NCBI RefSeq assembly: GCF_000222705.1
Contig: NZ_AFUB01000055.1
Location: 31,973 to 95,972 of the forward strand
Direction: 5' to 3'
From: Streptococcus mitis bv. 2 str. SK95
GTDB lineage: Bacteria; Bacillota; Bacilli; Lactobacillales; Streptococcaceae
Length of the DNA stretch: 64,000 nt
Positions 1-7,700 of the stretch are shown piece by piece. Within the stretch, counting starts at the first letter, position 1. Each line of letters opens with the position of its first letter. The position numbers and the translations under genes are program-made. The notes beneath the pieces are model-generated. The model was not told where the DNA came from. It made no database searches and worked only from the letters and a program-made list of their open reading frames with translations.

Positions 1-340
1 AAACTGATTTAAGAGCTAGGCGACGAACTTTTTGTGGAAGTTTGTAGCCGTATGAACGTGGAGTTGGTCCGAAGACAACGCCACCACCACGCCATTGTGG
101 TGAGCGGATAGAACCTTGACGAGCACGTCCAGTTCCTTTTTGACGCCATGGTTTGCGTCCACCACCTGATACTGCAGAGCGGTTTTTAACAGCGTGTGTT
201 CCTTGACGAAGGCTTGCGCGTTGGCTGATGATCACATCAAACACAACTGATTCATTTGGTTCAATACCAAATACTGCATCGTTAAGAACAACTTGGCCAG
301 CTTCTTTACCAGTTTGGTCAAATAATGTTACGTTTGCCAT
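1..340 (-). CDS. rplD: 50S ribosomal protein L4 (3' end outside window)
   Basis: Primary 23S rRNA-binding protein of the large subunit and, in many bacteria, the autoregulator of the S10 operon. Only the first ~113 codons are present; the gene runs off the left edge. The start ATG at 338-340 gives [15 protein letters not shown], and the conserved basic loop ([15 protein letters not shown], then SPQWRGGG) is readable. It follows rplC by 24 bp, with a purine-rich ribosome binding site in the gap. rpsJ-rplC-rplD is the universal S10 operon order. Confidence 0.96.
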   Translation of the reverse strand, partial: MANVTLFDQTGKEAGQVVLNDAVFGIEPNESVVFDVIISQRASLRQGTHAVKNRSAVSGGGRKPWRQKGTGRARQGSIRSPQWRGGGVVFGPTPRSYGYKLPQKVRRLALKSV

Positions 341-364
341 TGTGACTGATTTCCCCTTTCTTTA

Positions 365-991
365 TTATTTACCAGCTTTAACTGCTGATTTGATAGTGAT
401 AAGAGATTTCTTAGCACCTGGTACGTTACCTTTGATAAGGATAACGTTCTTTTCTGGAACAACTTGTACAACTTCAAGGTTTTGAATTGTTACGCGGTCG
501 CCACCCATACGTCCTGCAAGGTTTTTACCTTTGAATACGCGGTTAGGTGCAACAGGTCCCATAGAACCTGGACGACGGTGGTAACGAGAACCGTGAGCCA
601 TTGGTCCACGTGATTGTCCGTGGCGTTTGATAACACCTTGGAAACCTTTACCTTTAGAAGTACCAGTTACGTCAACAACGTCTCCAGCTGCGAATGTTTC
701 AACTGTGATTTCAGCACCAACTTCCAAGCCTTCAACGTTTTTGAATTCACGAATGAAGCGCTTAGGAGCCGTGTTAGCTTTCGCTACATGTCCTTTAGCA
801 GGTTTGTTGCTCAATACTTCGCGTTTGTCATCGAAACCAACTTGGATAGCGTTGTATCCGTCTGTTTCAACAGTTTTAACTTGAAGAACAACGTTTGGAG
901 TTGCTTCAATAACTGTTACAGGGATCAATTCGCCAGCTTCAGTGAAGATTTGAGTCATTCCCACTTTTTTCCCTAAGATTCCTTTTGTCAT
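365..991 (-). CDS. rplC: 50S ribosomal protein L3
   Basis: Early-assembling large-subunit protein, 208 residues, the usual bacterial length. The N-terminus [16 protein letters not shown] and the family signature around residues 155-175 ([13 protein letters not shown]) identify it. Second gene of the S10 operon, 82 bp after rpsJ and 24 bp before rplD. Transcription is expected from the promoter at 1518-1546. Confidence 0.98.
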
Positions 992-1073
992 GAGAAAATA
1001 GTTCCTTTTCTATATTTTTTATTCAAAAAGTTTTTAACGAGCGTTTTTTATGCTCAAGGTATCAAGCTTTAGA

Positions 1074-1382
1074 TTAAAGTTTGATTTCTACGTTTACACC
1101 ACTTGGAAGATCCAATTTCATCAAGGCATCAACTGTTTTTTGAGTTGGGTTAACGATATCGATCAAACGTTTGTGTGTACGCATTTCAAATTGTTCGCGA
1201 GAGTCTTTGTATTTGTGAGTCGCACGAATGATTGTGTAGAGGCTACGCTCAGTTGGAAGTGGGATTGGACCCGCAACTTGTGCACCTGTACGAGTAGCTG
1301 ATTCTACGATTTTTGCAGCCGCTGTGTCAAGCGTACGGTGTTCGTAAGCTTTCAAACGGATACGGATTTTTTTGTTTGCCAT
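1074..1382 (-). CDS. rpsJ: 30S ribosomal protein S10
   Basis: Small-subunit protein S10 (NusE), also a component of transcription antitermination complexes. It has 102 residues, full length, starting [16 protein letters not shown], with the conserved segment [14 protein letters not shown] near residues 38-51. First gene of the S10 operon, behind a ~130-nt untranslated leader. Confidence 0.98.
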
Positions 1383-1511
1383 CTTTTTCTCCTTTTCGTC
1401 TATTTAAGATAATAGGCTAGCTCCACAAGAAAACCGACGCGCGTTGCGTGGCAATGCAACCGAGCGTGTCGCAACCTCTTGCATCAAAGCTAAGGCTGTA
1501 ATTTACAGCAC
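1383..1511 (-). promoter_or_regulatory. S10 operon 5' leader
   Basis: About 130 nt of untranslated RNA lie between the predicted start site and rpsJ. The RNA strand contains a GTTGC-loop-GCAAC hairpin near 1440-1460 and other complementary segments. Long leaders of this operon in Firmicutes are known or proposed targets of L4 autoregulation. I see structure but cannot match it confidently to a specific covariance model. Confidence 0.4.
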
Positions 1512-1517
1512 CATAAT

Positions 1518-1546
1518 AGAATAACACAAAGCCCCTGCGATTGCAA
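1518..1546 (-). promoter_or_regulatory. S10 operon sigma-A promoter
   Basis: On the minus strand, -35 TTGCAA (1541-1546) and -10 TATTCT (1518-1523) are separated by exactly 17 bp. Correctly placed about 130 nt upstream of rpsJ. Confidence 0.7.
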
Positions 1547-1647
1547 GGGATTTGTTAGCTTTTTTTCGTTTTTTTAAGATGAAACTGTTTTCTCTTTTCA
1601 TCTTTCTATGATTACTGATTTACGTCTATAAAAATCAATCTTTTCTT

Positions 1648-2277
1648 CTATATAATAATGTGTTTCATTGCGACTTCAAACTTATCTTCCGATTGATCCA
1701 CTAAGATATCCGCTTTAGACTCGTTTTCTCTATAGTATTGCAGATACTGCTCTCGTCTCATCTGATGGCTAGCCAATATAAAGGAAGCATCGCGATTTCT
1801 CATAGTCGTATCTCGAGCTAGACGCCTCTTTAATTCTGTTTCTTCATCCGTGTAGAAACAGATAGTTTTGTCAAAGAGTTTCTCAGGTAGAAAGCCCACA
1901 GACATCCCTTCAACAATAAGAATTGGCTTTGCTCCAGACAAGACCTCACTAGCCTTCCAAGGTTCATCGATTGTCAAGACATCCATACCTGCCTGCAAGG
2001 CGAGAATATCTCTCTGCAAACTTGCCAGTTCATGTGCCACTGGCAGACAAGCTGTCACCTTTTGATTTGGTGCTTGCTTTGGTACTACCAGGTGACGTTC
2101 TGAAGTGATATAGGGGTCTGTTTCTAGTAAATTTACTGTAGTAGAATCTAAAGCTTGGTACAATTCCTGTGCAAAGGTTGATTTACCTGAAGCCCCATGA
2201 CCGTAGATCCCTAGCGTCCTAACTCTTCCCGTTTCGATTTCTGAAACCAGTTGTTCTATCAGGTCTTTTTTCTTCAT
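1648..2277 (-). CDS. uridine kinase-like P-loop nucleotide kinase
   Basis: Cytosolic P-loop phosphotransferase of 209 residues. The Walker A motif GHGASGKS is at residues 26-33. A DEP-containing segment near residue 103 and a lid-like Arg-rich stretch (KRRLARDTTMRNRD) are as in the uridine kinase/phosphoribulokinase superfamily. Last gene of the nrdD operon, overlapping the nrdG stop by 4 bp, so translational coupling is likely. Proximity to anaerobic ribonucleotide reductase fits a nucleoside salvage role, but the substrate cannot be read from the sequence. Confidence 0.75.
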   Translation of the reverse strand: MKKKDLIEQLVSEIETGRVRTLGIYGHGASGKSTFAQELYQALDSTTVNLLETDPYITSERHLVVPKQAPNQKVTACLPVAHELASLQRDILALQAGMDVLTIDEPWKASEVLSGAKPILIVEGMSVGFLPEKLFDKTICFYTDEETELKRRLARDTTMRNRDASFILASHQMRREQYLQYYRENESKADILVDQSEDKFEVAMKHIII

Positions 2278-2870
2278 TCTCTCTTCACCTGTTCATAGCT
2301 TTCTTTTCCGTCATTAAGCTTGTCCCAAATCACCACTTGCCCACTTTTGAGAGATTTTTGCACATCTATAATTCGTTGATTAGAGGAACCTCGAAACTGG
2401 AGCATGAGATTGCGCTTGCTTTTATCATACCGTCCATCGACAAGGATGTCAATCAATGATAAGAGTTCCAGTTTATCTGGAGTCTCCAGCATCATTTCTT
2501 CCCAAGTGTAGCCCGTCCAGGACCAGATGTCTTTGTCTGGCAATTCCTTTCGGATGCGTTTAACGAGTGGCAAGAGAATGCCCGTATTAAGAAAGGGTTC
2601 TCCTCCTAGCAAGGTCAAACCCTGAACATAGGGTTGGGCAAGGTCTTCCATGATTTGTTCTTCTAATTCTGCCGTATAGGGAATGCCTGCGTTGAAAGAC
2701 CAAGTCGCAACATTATAGCACCCCTCGCAGTGAAACATGCAACCTGATACATAAAGAGAGTTGCGTACACCTTCTCCATCGACAAAGTTAAAGGCCTTGT
2801 AATCAATGATTCGCCCTTTACTAAGTTCCTCACTTTTCCATTCACCTGGTTTTGGTGTATTCCATGTCAT
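2274..2870 (-). CDS. nrdG: anaerobic ribonucleoside-triphosphate reductase activating enzyme
   Basis: Radical SAM activase that installs the glycyl radical on NrdD. The CxxxCxxC [4Fe-4S] motif is at Cys44, Cys48 and Cys51 (CMFHCEGC), with the SAM-binding GGEPF motif near residue 98. The 198-residue length is normal. I chose the ATG at 2868-2870 because a GGAG lies 8 nt upstream; an in-frame upstream codon adds eight poorly supported residues. Encoded two genes after nrdD in the same operon, overlapping the kinase by 4 bp. Confidence 0.95.
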   Translation of the reverse strand: MTWNTPKPGEWKSEELSKGRIIDYKAFNFVDGEGVRNSLYVSGCMFHCEGCYNVATWSFNAGIPYTAELEEQIMEDLAQPYVQGLTLLGGEPFLNTGILLPLVKRIRKELPDKDIWSWTGYTWEEMMLETPDKLELLSLIDILVDGRYDKSKRNLMLQFRGSSNQRIIDVQKSLKSGQVVIWDKLNDGKESYEQVKRE

Positions 2871-2875
2871 GCTGT

Positions 2876-3376
2876 CTACTCCAAGTCTATCCAATAGCGC
2901 TTCGTTCCGTTTCGAACATCCTCCAACTCCCCACCATTAGCTAAGATAACAGCTCGACTTGCTGGATTTTCTGTGCTACAAGTCACTAAAGCTCGTTTAA
3001 TATTCTTTCCCTTAGCAACTTGTAGACCTTGTCGGAGGGATTCTTTCGCATAACCCTTACCTCTTTCAGATGGACGAATGGAGTAGCCAATATGGCCCCC
3101 ATTTTCTAGTAAGTAGTCATTTAATCGGAGACGAAGGTTGAGAAAGCCAAGAGCCTGGCCTGCTACGTCAAAACTAACCAGCTGGATAGCAGGAACCCAG
3201 TTTTCAGGAATATTGAGTCCCGCTTCCGCTTGAAGATTTTCTTCTAGCCACTCTTCATAAACAAAATTGTTGGCGCTCCAAAACCCACCATCGTGGGCTG
3301 ATTGAGTCTGTTCAAACTCTGCCATCATCTCTAAAACTGTTTCTTTATCTGCCAATGTTGGTCTGCGTAGTTCCAT
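2876..3376 (-). CDS. GNAT family N-acetyltransferase
   Basis: 166-residue acetyltransferase starting MELRRPTLADKE. It carries a GNAT-type acetyl-CoA loop region (SIRPSERGKGYAKESL, roughly residues 110-125). The start at 3374-3376 follows a strong GGGGAGGGG ribosome binding site; a further upstream in-frame start would extend into the preceding small gene. It lies between the 46-codon gene and nrdG in the anaerobic reductase operon. The acceptor substrate is unknown. Confidence 0.85.
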   Translation of the reverse strand: MELRRPTLADKETVLEMMAEFEQTQSAHDGGFWSANNFVYEEWLEENLQAEAGLNIPENWVPAIQLVSFDVAGQALGFLNLRLRLNDYLLENGGHIGYSIRPSERGKGYAKESLRQGLQVAKGKNIKRALVTCSTENPASRAVILANGGELEDVRNGTKRYWIDLE

Positions 3377-3414
3377 ATTCCCCTCCCCGCTAAGAGAAAA
3401 GCGAGAGCGGACTC

Positions 3415-3555
3415 TCACTTTTTCTTGTTCTTGTTTAAATATTGTTCTCTGAGATTGAGCAAGCGTTCTTTTTTTCCTACTCCACCTTTCGAATGTTTTT
3501 CATGATAACGGGTCACTTGAGCGCGTCCCTTATCATCTAATTGGTATTTCCCCAT
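3415..3555 (-). CDS. small basic protein in nrdD operon (46 aa)
   Basis: A 46-codon gene, MGKYQLDDKGRAQVTRYHEK to ...NKNKKK, immediately downstream of nrdD (11 bp) and just upstream of the GNAT gene. It is strongly basic and Lys-rich, with no membrane segment. From memory, pneumococcal genomes have a small hypothetical gene in this exact slot. Its position in the nrdD-nrdG transcript suggests a link to anaerobic dNTP synthesis. No function is recognised. Confidence 0.7.
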   Translation of the reverse strand: MGKYQLDDKGRAQVTRYHEKHSKGGVGKKERLLNLREQYLNKNKKK

Positions 3556-3566
3556 TGCGTTTCCTT

Positions 3567-5774
3567 CTAATTTGTTACTTCATGTCCGGCTGTTTTAATG
3601 GTTGAACCGTTCATGTGTTTGACACGCGCAGCAATTTCCTTGTGGCGTCCATTGACCATCGGACGCGCTTGCGGATTTCCCAGATAACCACACGTACGTT
3701 TGACAACGTCTACTGTTTTAGGGTCGCTATTGCCACAGTTTGGACAAGCAAAGCCTCTTTCAGTTGGTTCAAAATCTCCTTCAAAGTCACACTTGTAGCA
3801 ACGATCAATCGGAGTATTGGTTCCTAGATAGCCAACTCGGTCATAGGCATAGTCCCAAACAGCTTCCAGGGCTTTTGGATTTTGTTGAAGAACTGGATAC
3901 TCACAATAGTGGATAAAGCCACCTGACGCACCTGCTTCTGGATAAACTTTTTCAAAATCCAGTTTTTCAAACGGTGTTGGATTTTTACGAACATCGTAGT
4001 GGAAAGAGTTGGTGTAGTATTCCTTGTCCGTGATGTCAGGAATAGAGCCGAACTTCTCTGTATCCAAGCGACAGAAGCGGTCTGTCAGACTTTCAGACGG
4101 TGTGGAGTAGATAGAGAAATGGTAACCATATTGGTCAGACCACTCTTCCACACGACGTTTCATATCGCGAATGATATCCAATGTGAATTCCTTGGCTTCA
4201 GGATTACTTTCCCAGCTGTTTCCAAAGAAGACCGTCGCCACTTCGTACAAACCGATGTAGCCCAGCGAAACTGTCGCGCGGCGATTCTTAAAGAGTTGAT
4301 CTACACTTTCTTCTTTTCCGAGACGGCGACCGAAGGCTCCGTACTGATAAAGGATAGGGGCATTCGCTGGTGTTGCTTCCTTGGTCCGTTCAACACGGTA
4401 AACCAGAGCATCTTCTGCGATATTCATCCGCTCGTTGAAGATTTCCCAGAACTTATTCAGATCTCCTTCAGACTCGAGGGCGATACGAGGTAAATTGACT
4501 GTCACAACACCTAGATTCATCCGACCTGAATTGACCTCGACACCATTTTCATCCTTCCATCCTTGAAGGAAAGAACGGCATCCCATAGGAACCTTGAAAG
4601 AACCAGTCAGTTCGATAATCTTATCATAGGACAAGACATCTGGATACATCCGCTTGGTTGCACACTCGAGAGCCAACTGTTTGATGTCGTAGTTAGGTGA
4701 ACCTTCCTCTAAGTTGAGTCCTCTTTTTAGCGTAAAGATGAGTTTAGGGAAGATGGCTGTGCGGTGTTCTGAACCAAGCCCCTTGATACGAATGGTCAAG
4801 ATAGCTTTTTGAATTTCACGTTCAAAACGATTGGTTCCTAGACCGAAACCTAGTGAAGTAAAAGGTGTTTGTCCATTTGAAGTGAAGAGGGTGTTGATTT
4901 CATACTCAAGAGATTGCATGGCATCGTAGATATCTTTTTGCGTTTTCCTCCACGCGTAATCTTCCCGTTTTTCAGGCAAGACCCACTCTTCCGCATCCTT
5001 TAGGTGCTTCTGATAATTCTTCTCCGCATAAGGCGCCAAGACTTCATCGATACGGTCAGCTGAACAGCCCCCGTACTGGCTAGAAGCAACATTGGCAATG
5101 ATTTGGGAAATCTGAGCAGTCGCAGTCTGGATAGACTTGGGACTCTCTACCTCCGCATTTCCAATCTTAAAACCATTTTCCAACATACCCTTGAAATCAA
5201 TCAAACAGCAGTTGGTCATAGGAGTGTAGGGGCTGTAGTCCAAGTCATGATAGTGGATATCCCCCTTTTGGTGAGCATTGGCTACGTGCTTAGGAAGCAT
5301 TTGCAGTCCGATTGATTTCCCCACAATCCCTGCTGTCAAATCACGCTGAGTGTTAAAGACATCACTGTCTTTATTGGCATTTTCATTGACAACCGCCTGG
5401 TCTTTATTGAGAAGTTTATGAATGCTAAAGTTGATATCTGTCGCTTTTGAGCGCTCAAAATCCCTTTGTGTCCGATAAGTGATATACTCCTCAGCTAGCG
5501 CATATTCTTTGGCTTCAAGGAGTTCATGTTCTACGATATTTTGAATCTCGTAAATCTTGACACCTTGAGGGAAACGACTGTGAATTTCCGCAACAATACG
5601 CTCAAGCAGTCCATTTAGACGTTTTTCGACCAAGGGTGTCACATCCATGACTTTGTCAGCCGCCTTGTGGAGAGCTTTGTCAATCTTGTCTATATCAAAC
5701 ACTACACGTCTACCATCTCGTTTTTCAACGAACAAAGTGGGAACGGTTGCAAGGTTTTCTTCTAATACAATCAT
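3567..5774 (-). CDS. nrdD: anaerobic (class III) ribonucleoside-triphosphate reductase
   Basis: Oxygen-sensitive glycyl-radical enzyme reducing NTPs to dNTPs; 735 residues, full length. Residues ~10-100 form an ATP-cone allosteric domain. The glycyl-radical site is Gly696 in RTCGYLG. A C-terminal zinc site is formed by Cys659, Cys662, Cys677 and Cys680 (CYKC...CPNC). First gene of the operon nrdD-small ORF-GNAT-nrdG-kinase. Its promoter carries two NrdR boxes, so control by the NrdR repressor is predicted. Confidence 0.98.
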   Translation of the reverse strand: MIVLEENLATVPTLFVEKRDGRRVVFDIDKIDKALHKAADKVMDVTPLVEKRLNGLLERIVAEIHSRFPQGVKIYEIQNIVEHELLEAKEYALAEEYITYRTQRDFERSKATDINFSIHKLLNKDQAVVNENANKDSDVFNTQRDLTAGIVGKSIGLQMLPKHVANAHQKGDIHYHDLDYSPYTPMTNCCLIDFKGMLENGFKIGNAEVESPKSIQTATAQISQIIANVASSQYGGCSADRIDEVLAPYAEKNYQKHLKDAEEWVLPEKREDYAWRKTQKDIYDAMQSLEYEINTLFTSNGQTPFTSLGFGLGTNRFEREIQKAILTIRIKGLGSEHRTAIFPKLIFTLKRGLNLEEGSPNYDIKQLALECATKRMYPDVLSYDKIIELTGSFKVPMGCRSFLQGWKDENGVEVNSGRMNLGVVTVNLPRIALESEGDLNKFWEIFNERMNIAEDALVYRVERTKEATPANAPILYQYGAFGRRLGKEESVDQLFKNRRATVSLGYIGLYEVATVFFGNSWESNPEAKEFTLDIIRDMKRRVEEWSDQYGYHFSIYSTPSESLTDRFCRLDTEKFGSIPDITDKEYYTNSFHYDVRKNPTPFEKLDFEKVYPEAGASGGFIHYCEYPVLQQNPKALEAVWDYAYDRVGYLGTNTPIDRCYKCDFEGDFEPTERGFACPNCGNSDPKTVDVVKRTCGYLGNPQARPMVNGRHKEIAARVKHMNGSTIKTAGHEVTN

Positions 5775-5809
5775 ATCCAGGCTCTTTTCTATTTTTCTTC
5801 TTAAATGAT

Positions 5810-5837
5810 ATTATACCACTCCAAAAAGAAAAATCAA
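5810..5837 (-). promoter_or_regulatory. nrdD promoter
   Basis: Minus-strand -35 TTGATT (5832-5837), 16-bp spacer, perfect -10 TATAAT (5810-5815). The -35 hexamer lies inside the proximal NrdR box, so NrdR binding would occlude RNA polymerase. Confidence 0.7.
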
Positions 5838-5888
5838 TATCTTGTGTTAAAAATTCTAAAATTTTTAAAAATACACAAGATATTGATT
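5832..5888. promoter_or_regulatory. paired NrdR boxes upstream of nrdD
   Basis: Two inverted 16-mers, AATCAATATCTTGTGT (5832-5847) and ACACAAGATATTGATT (5873-5888), each match the NrdR consensus (acaCwAtATaTwGtgt) at about 13 of 16 positions. Their start-to-start distance of 41 bp is close to four helical turns, as is usual for tandem NrdR sites. Being exact inverted copies they also form a hairpin that could end transcription from the upstream membrane-protein gene. Confidence 0.7.
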
Positions 5889-5890
5889 TA

Positions 5891-7447
5891 TTATTTAGAT
5901 TTATAAAGCTTGAATTCCTTACTATCCGTCTGAACAAGCTCGTATTTTTCACTAAGTAGGCTCTCTACATCCGACCACAAGGCAACCTTTTGATTGACCA
6001 AAATCATCTTCGGTTGATTTTCTTTCAAGTCATTGACTAGTTTCGTTTTATTCTCGTCGCTTGCAGTATAGAGTGTCGGTGTTACTAGAGAGCTTGGTGC
6101 CAAGCGTTCACTTGCTCGATAAAAATCTGGACGATCATCCCAAGCATAGACACGATCCTCAGAACTCGTTTGCTGTTTGACCAAGCTAGCAAGTTGCTCG
6201 CGTTCCTGATAAGTACTTGGATGCGAAATATAGCGACTCAAAACAGGTAGGAAAAGTAAATAGACTATCGCAATTAATGGTAGATAGAAATTTCCCTTGA
6301 GGTAGCGACCAAAGAGTGATGAAGAACGAACTCTTCGTCTACTACGACTGATACGATCAGAGCTTCCTTCTTTGATGTTGGTTAACAATAACAATGTCAG
6401 AAAGGGCAAAATCGCTGCCAAACGTGAGCCATGCAAAGGTTCCTTTGAAAGAATTAACAAAGAAAGAGTTACTAATAAACCTAAAATAGCGCCTGTTGAG
6501 ACAGCAGATTGCTGAGCTGGCTTAGTCTGAAACAATCCTGAAAAGATCAATGTCAGAATCCCAATACCGATGGATAGCAAACCATAGAAAGCAGCATTCT
6601 CCATAAGATTGGCATTTGAAAATAGACTAAGCGTATCTATTGGATACAAGGTATGGCTAATCGCATCACCAAAAGTTCCTGTTAAGACTGTATAGTAGCC
6701 AATTGGATAAAAAAGGAGAGAAAATCCTAGAGCTGATGCGAAAAATTGATACAAACCATGAGCAAATCGACGCTTGGCAATATTAAATCCAAACAAACTC
6801 AAGGCAAGTGTGGCTGCAAACAAAGCTGTGGGAATAGGTGATAGGAAGAAAGCTAATGCTAAACTCATCCCAACTCGCAAAAAACCTTTATCGTTACTTG
6901 GATCATCCAGATAGTCAGCCACTAGGCTAAAACTATAAAACAGGAAAGGCAAGGCCACAACTACTGCATAGCTACCGCCAAATCCCAGACTGCCCACAAA
7001 AAGATAGAAAATCAACAAAAGCTGTCTAGCCTGTTCCCCCTGACCTGTCAAGGTATCAGCGGATTTAAATAGAAAAACACCAGCTCCGAACAAGGCCAAC
7101 CACTCCACCAAAGCAAAAAGAATACTCCCTTGAGAGAGATAGATTAGTACGTAATAAAGCAGTCCATTTGAACCATAATAATCCGTGTAAATCTGCCCAT
7201 TCTGATGTAGCGCCCAACCAGTATAAAGATCTTGCATCTGTTGGGGGCTCACCAAACCAAAGAACAGAGGCAACATTACAGAAACAGCTGTAGCAGCCAG
7301 ACTCCAAATTGCCATACTAAAAAATGGAAGCGGAGTTCGTTTCTTCTTACCTCGCTCCAGTCCAAATTCAGACTCTTGATCCAGCCGATCCCGATACTGG
7401 TATCGAAATTCTTCTAGCTGTTCGTCTTTTTCCTCGTATACGTTCAT
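5891..7447 (-). CDS. polytopic membrane protein, GT-C glycosyltransferase-like (Ccs4-like)
   Basis: 518-residue integral membrane protein with a charged cytosolic N-terminus (~60 residues). About ten to eleven hydrophobic segments follow to residue ~400, and then a soluble C-terminal domain (DRVYAWDDRPDFYRAS...). An extracytoplasmic first loop (LYTGWALHQNGQIYTDYYG) followed by multiple helices is typical of GT-C/PMT-like proteins. I believe this corresponds to the pneumococcal competence-induced protein Ccs4, from memory. It follows a 47-codon gene by 35 bp, and both sit behind a ComX box at 7646-7653, supporting late-competence expression. Catalytic activity is unproven. Confidence 0.7.
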   Translation of the reverse strand: MNVYEEKDEQLEEFRYQYRDRLDQESEFGLERGKKKRTPLPFFSMAIWSLAATAVSVMLPLFFGLVSPQQMQDLYTGWALHQNGQIYTDYYGSNGLLYYVLIYLSQGSILFALVEWLALFGAGVFLFKSADTLTGQGEQARQLLLIFYLFVGSLGFGGSYAVVVALPFLFYSFSLVADYLDDPSNDKGFLRVGMSLALAFFLSPIPTALFAATLALSLFGFNIAKRRFAHGLYQFFASALGFSLLFYPIGYYTVLTGTFGDAISHTLYPIDTLSLFSNANLMENAAFYGLLSIGIGILTLIFSGLFQTKPAQQSAVSTGAILGLLVTLSLLILSKEPLHGSRLAAILPFLTLLLLTNIKEGSSDRISRSRRRVRSSSLFGRYLKGNFYLPLIAIVYLLFLPVLSRYISHPSTYQEREQLASLVKQQTSSEDRVYAWDDRPDFYRASERLAPSSLVTPTLYTASDENKTKLVNDLKENQPKMILVNQKVALWSDVESLLSEKYELVQTDSKEFKLYKSK

Positions 7448-7482
7448 TCAATTTCTCCTCTAAGTTTATCTGTTTTAGTATA

Positions 7483-7626
7483 TCAAAATCTTACAGGAAT
7501 GTCAGCTAGGGATTGATATTTCCTTAACTTCTTATCTAGCTCAGCAAAGCGTTCAATCTCTCGAAAACGGTGTAAACTGCTTGTTTGAAACTCTAGGATA
7601 AAATCATATTCTTTTTGATTTAGCAT
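7483..7626 (-). CDS. small hypothetical protein behind ComX box (47 aa)
   Basis: A 47-codon gene (MLNQKEYDFILEFQ to ...LADIPVRF) with a strong GCAGGAGGATAAAA ribosome binding site. It has no signal peptide or membrane segment; the sequence is charged and probably helical. It starts 20 nt downstream of the ComX box at 7646-7653 and precedes the membrane protein gene, so it is probably the first gene of a competence-induced bicistron. Confidence 0.6.
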   Translation of the reverse strand: MLNQKEYDFILEFQTSSLHRFREIERFAELDKKLRKYQSLADIPVRF

Positions 7627-7645
7627 TTTTATCCTCCTGCTTATC

Positions 7646-7653
7646 TATTCGCA
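7646..7653 (-). promoter_or_regulatory. ComX (sigma-X) cin-box
   Basis: Minus-strand TGCGAATA fits the TNCGAATA com-box recognised by the competence sigma factor and is preceded by a T-rich tract (ATTTTTGTCTTTT), as at known late-competence promoters. It sits 20 nt before the 47-codon gene. Confidence 0.6.
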
Positions 7654-7666
7654 AAAAGACAAAAAT

Positions 7667-7691
7667 AAGATCCAGCCTTGGGCTAGATCTT
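7667..7691 (-). terminator. cls transcription terminator
   Basis: Hairpin AAGATCTAGCC-CAA-GGCTGGATCTT (11-bp stem with G-T pairing) followed by ATTTTTG on the minus strand, ten bases after the cls stop codon. Confidence 0.75.
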
Positions 7692-7700
7692 GGTGGATAG

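Noticed and set aside
614-976. Plus-strand open frames opposite rplC
   Set aside because: They are antisense shadows of a highly conserved ribosomal gene, with no ribosome binding site or protein-like composition.
1560-1615. AAGATGAAA...TTTCATCTT inverted repeat as terminator for the kinase gene
   Set aside because: On the transcribed strand the stem is followed by A's rather than T's, so it is not a standard intrinsic terminator.
3999-4493. 164-codon plus-strand frame opposite nrdD
   Set aside because: Lies wholly antisense to conserved nrdD coding sequence and resembles no family.
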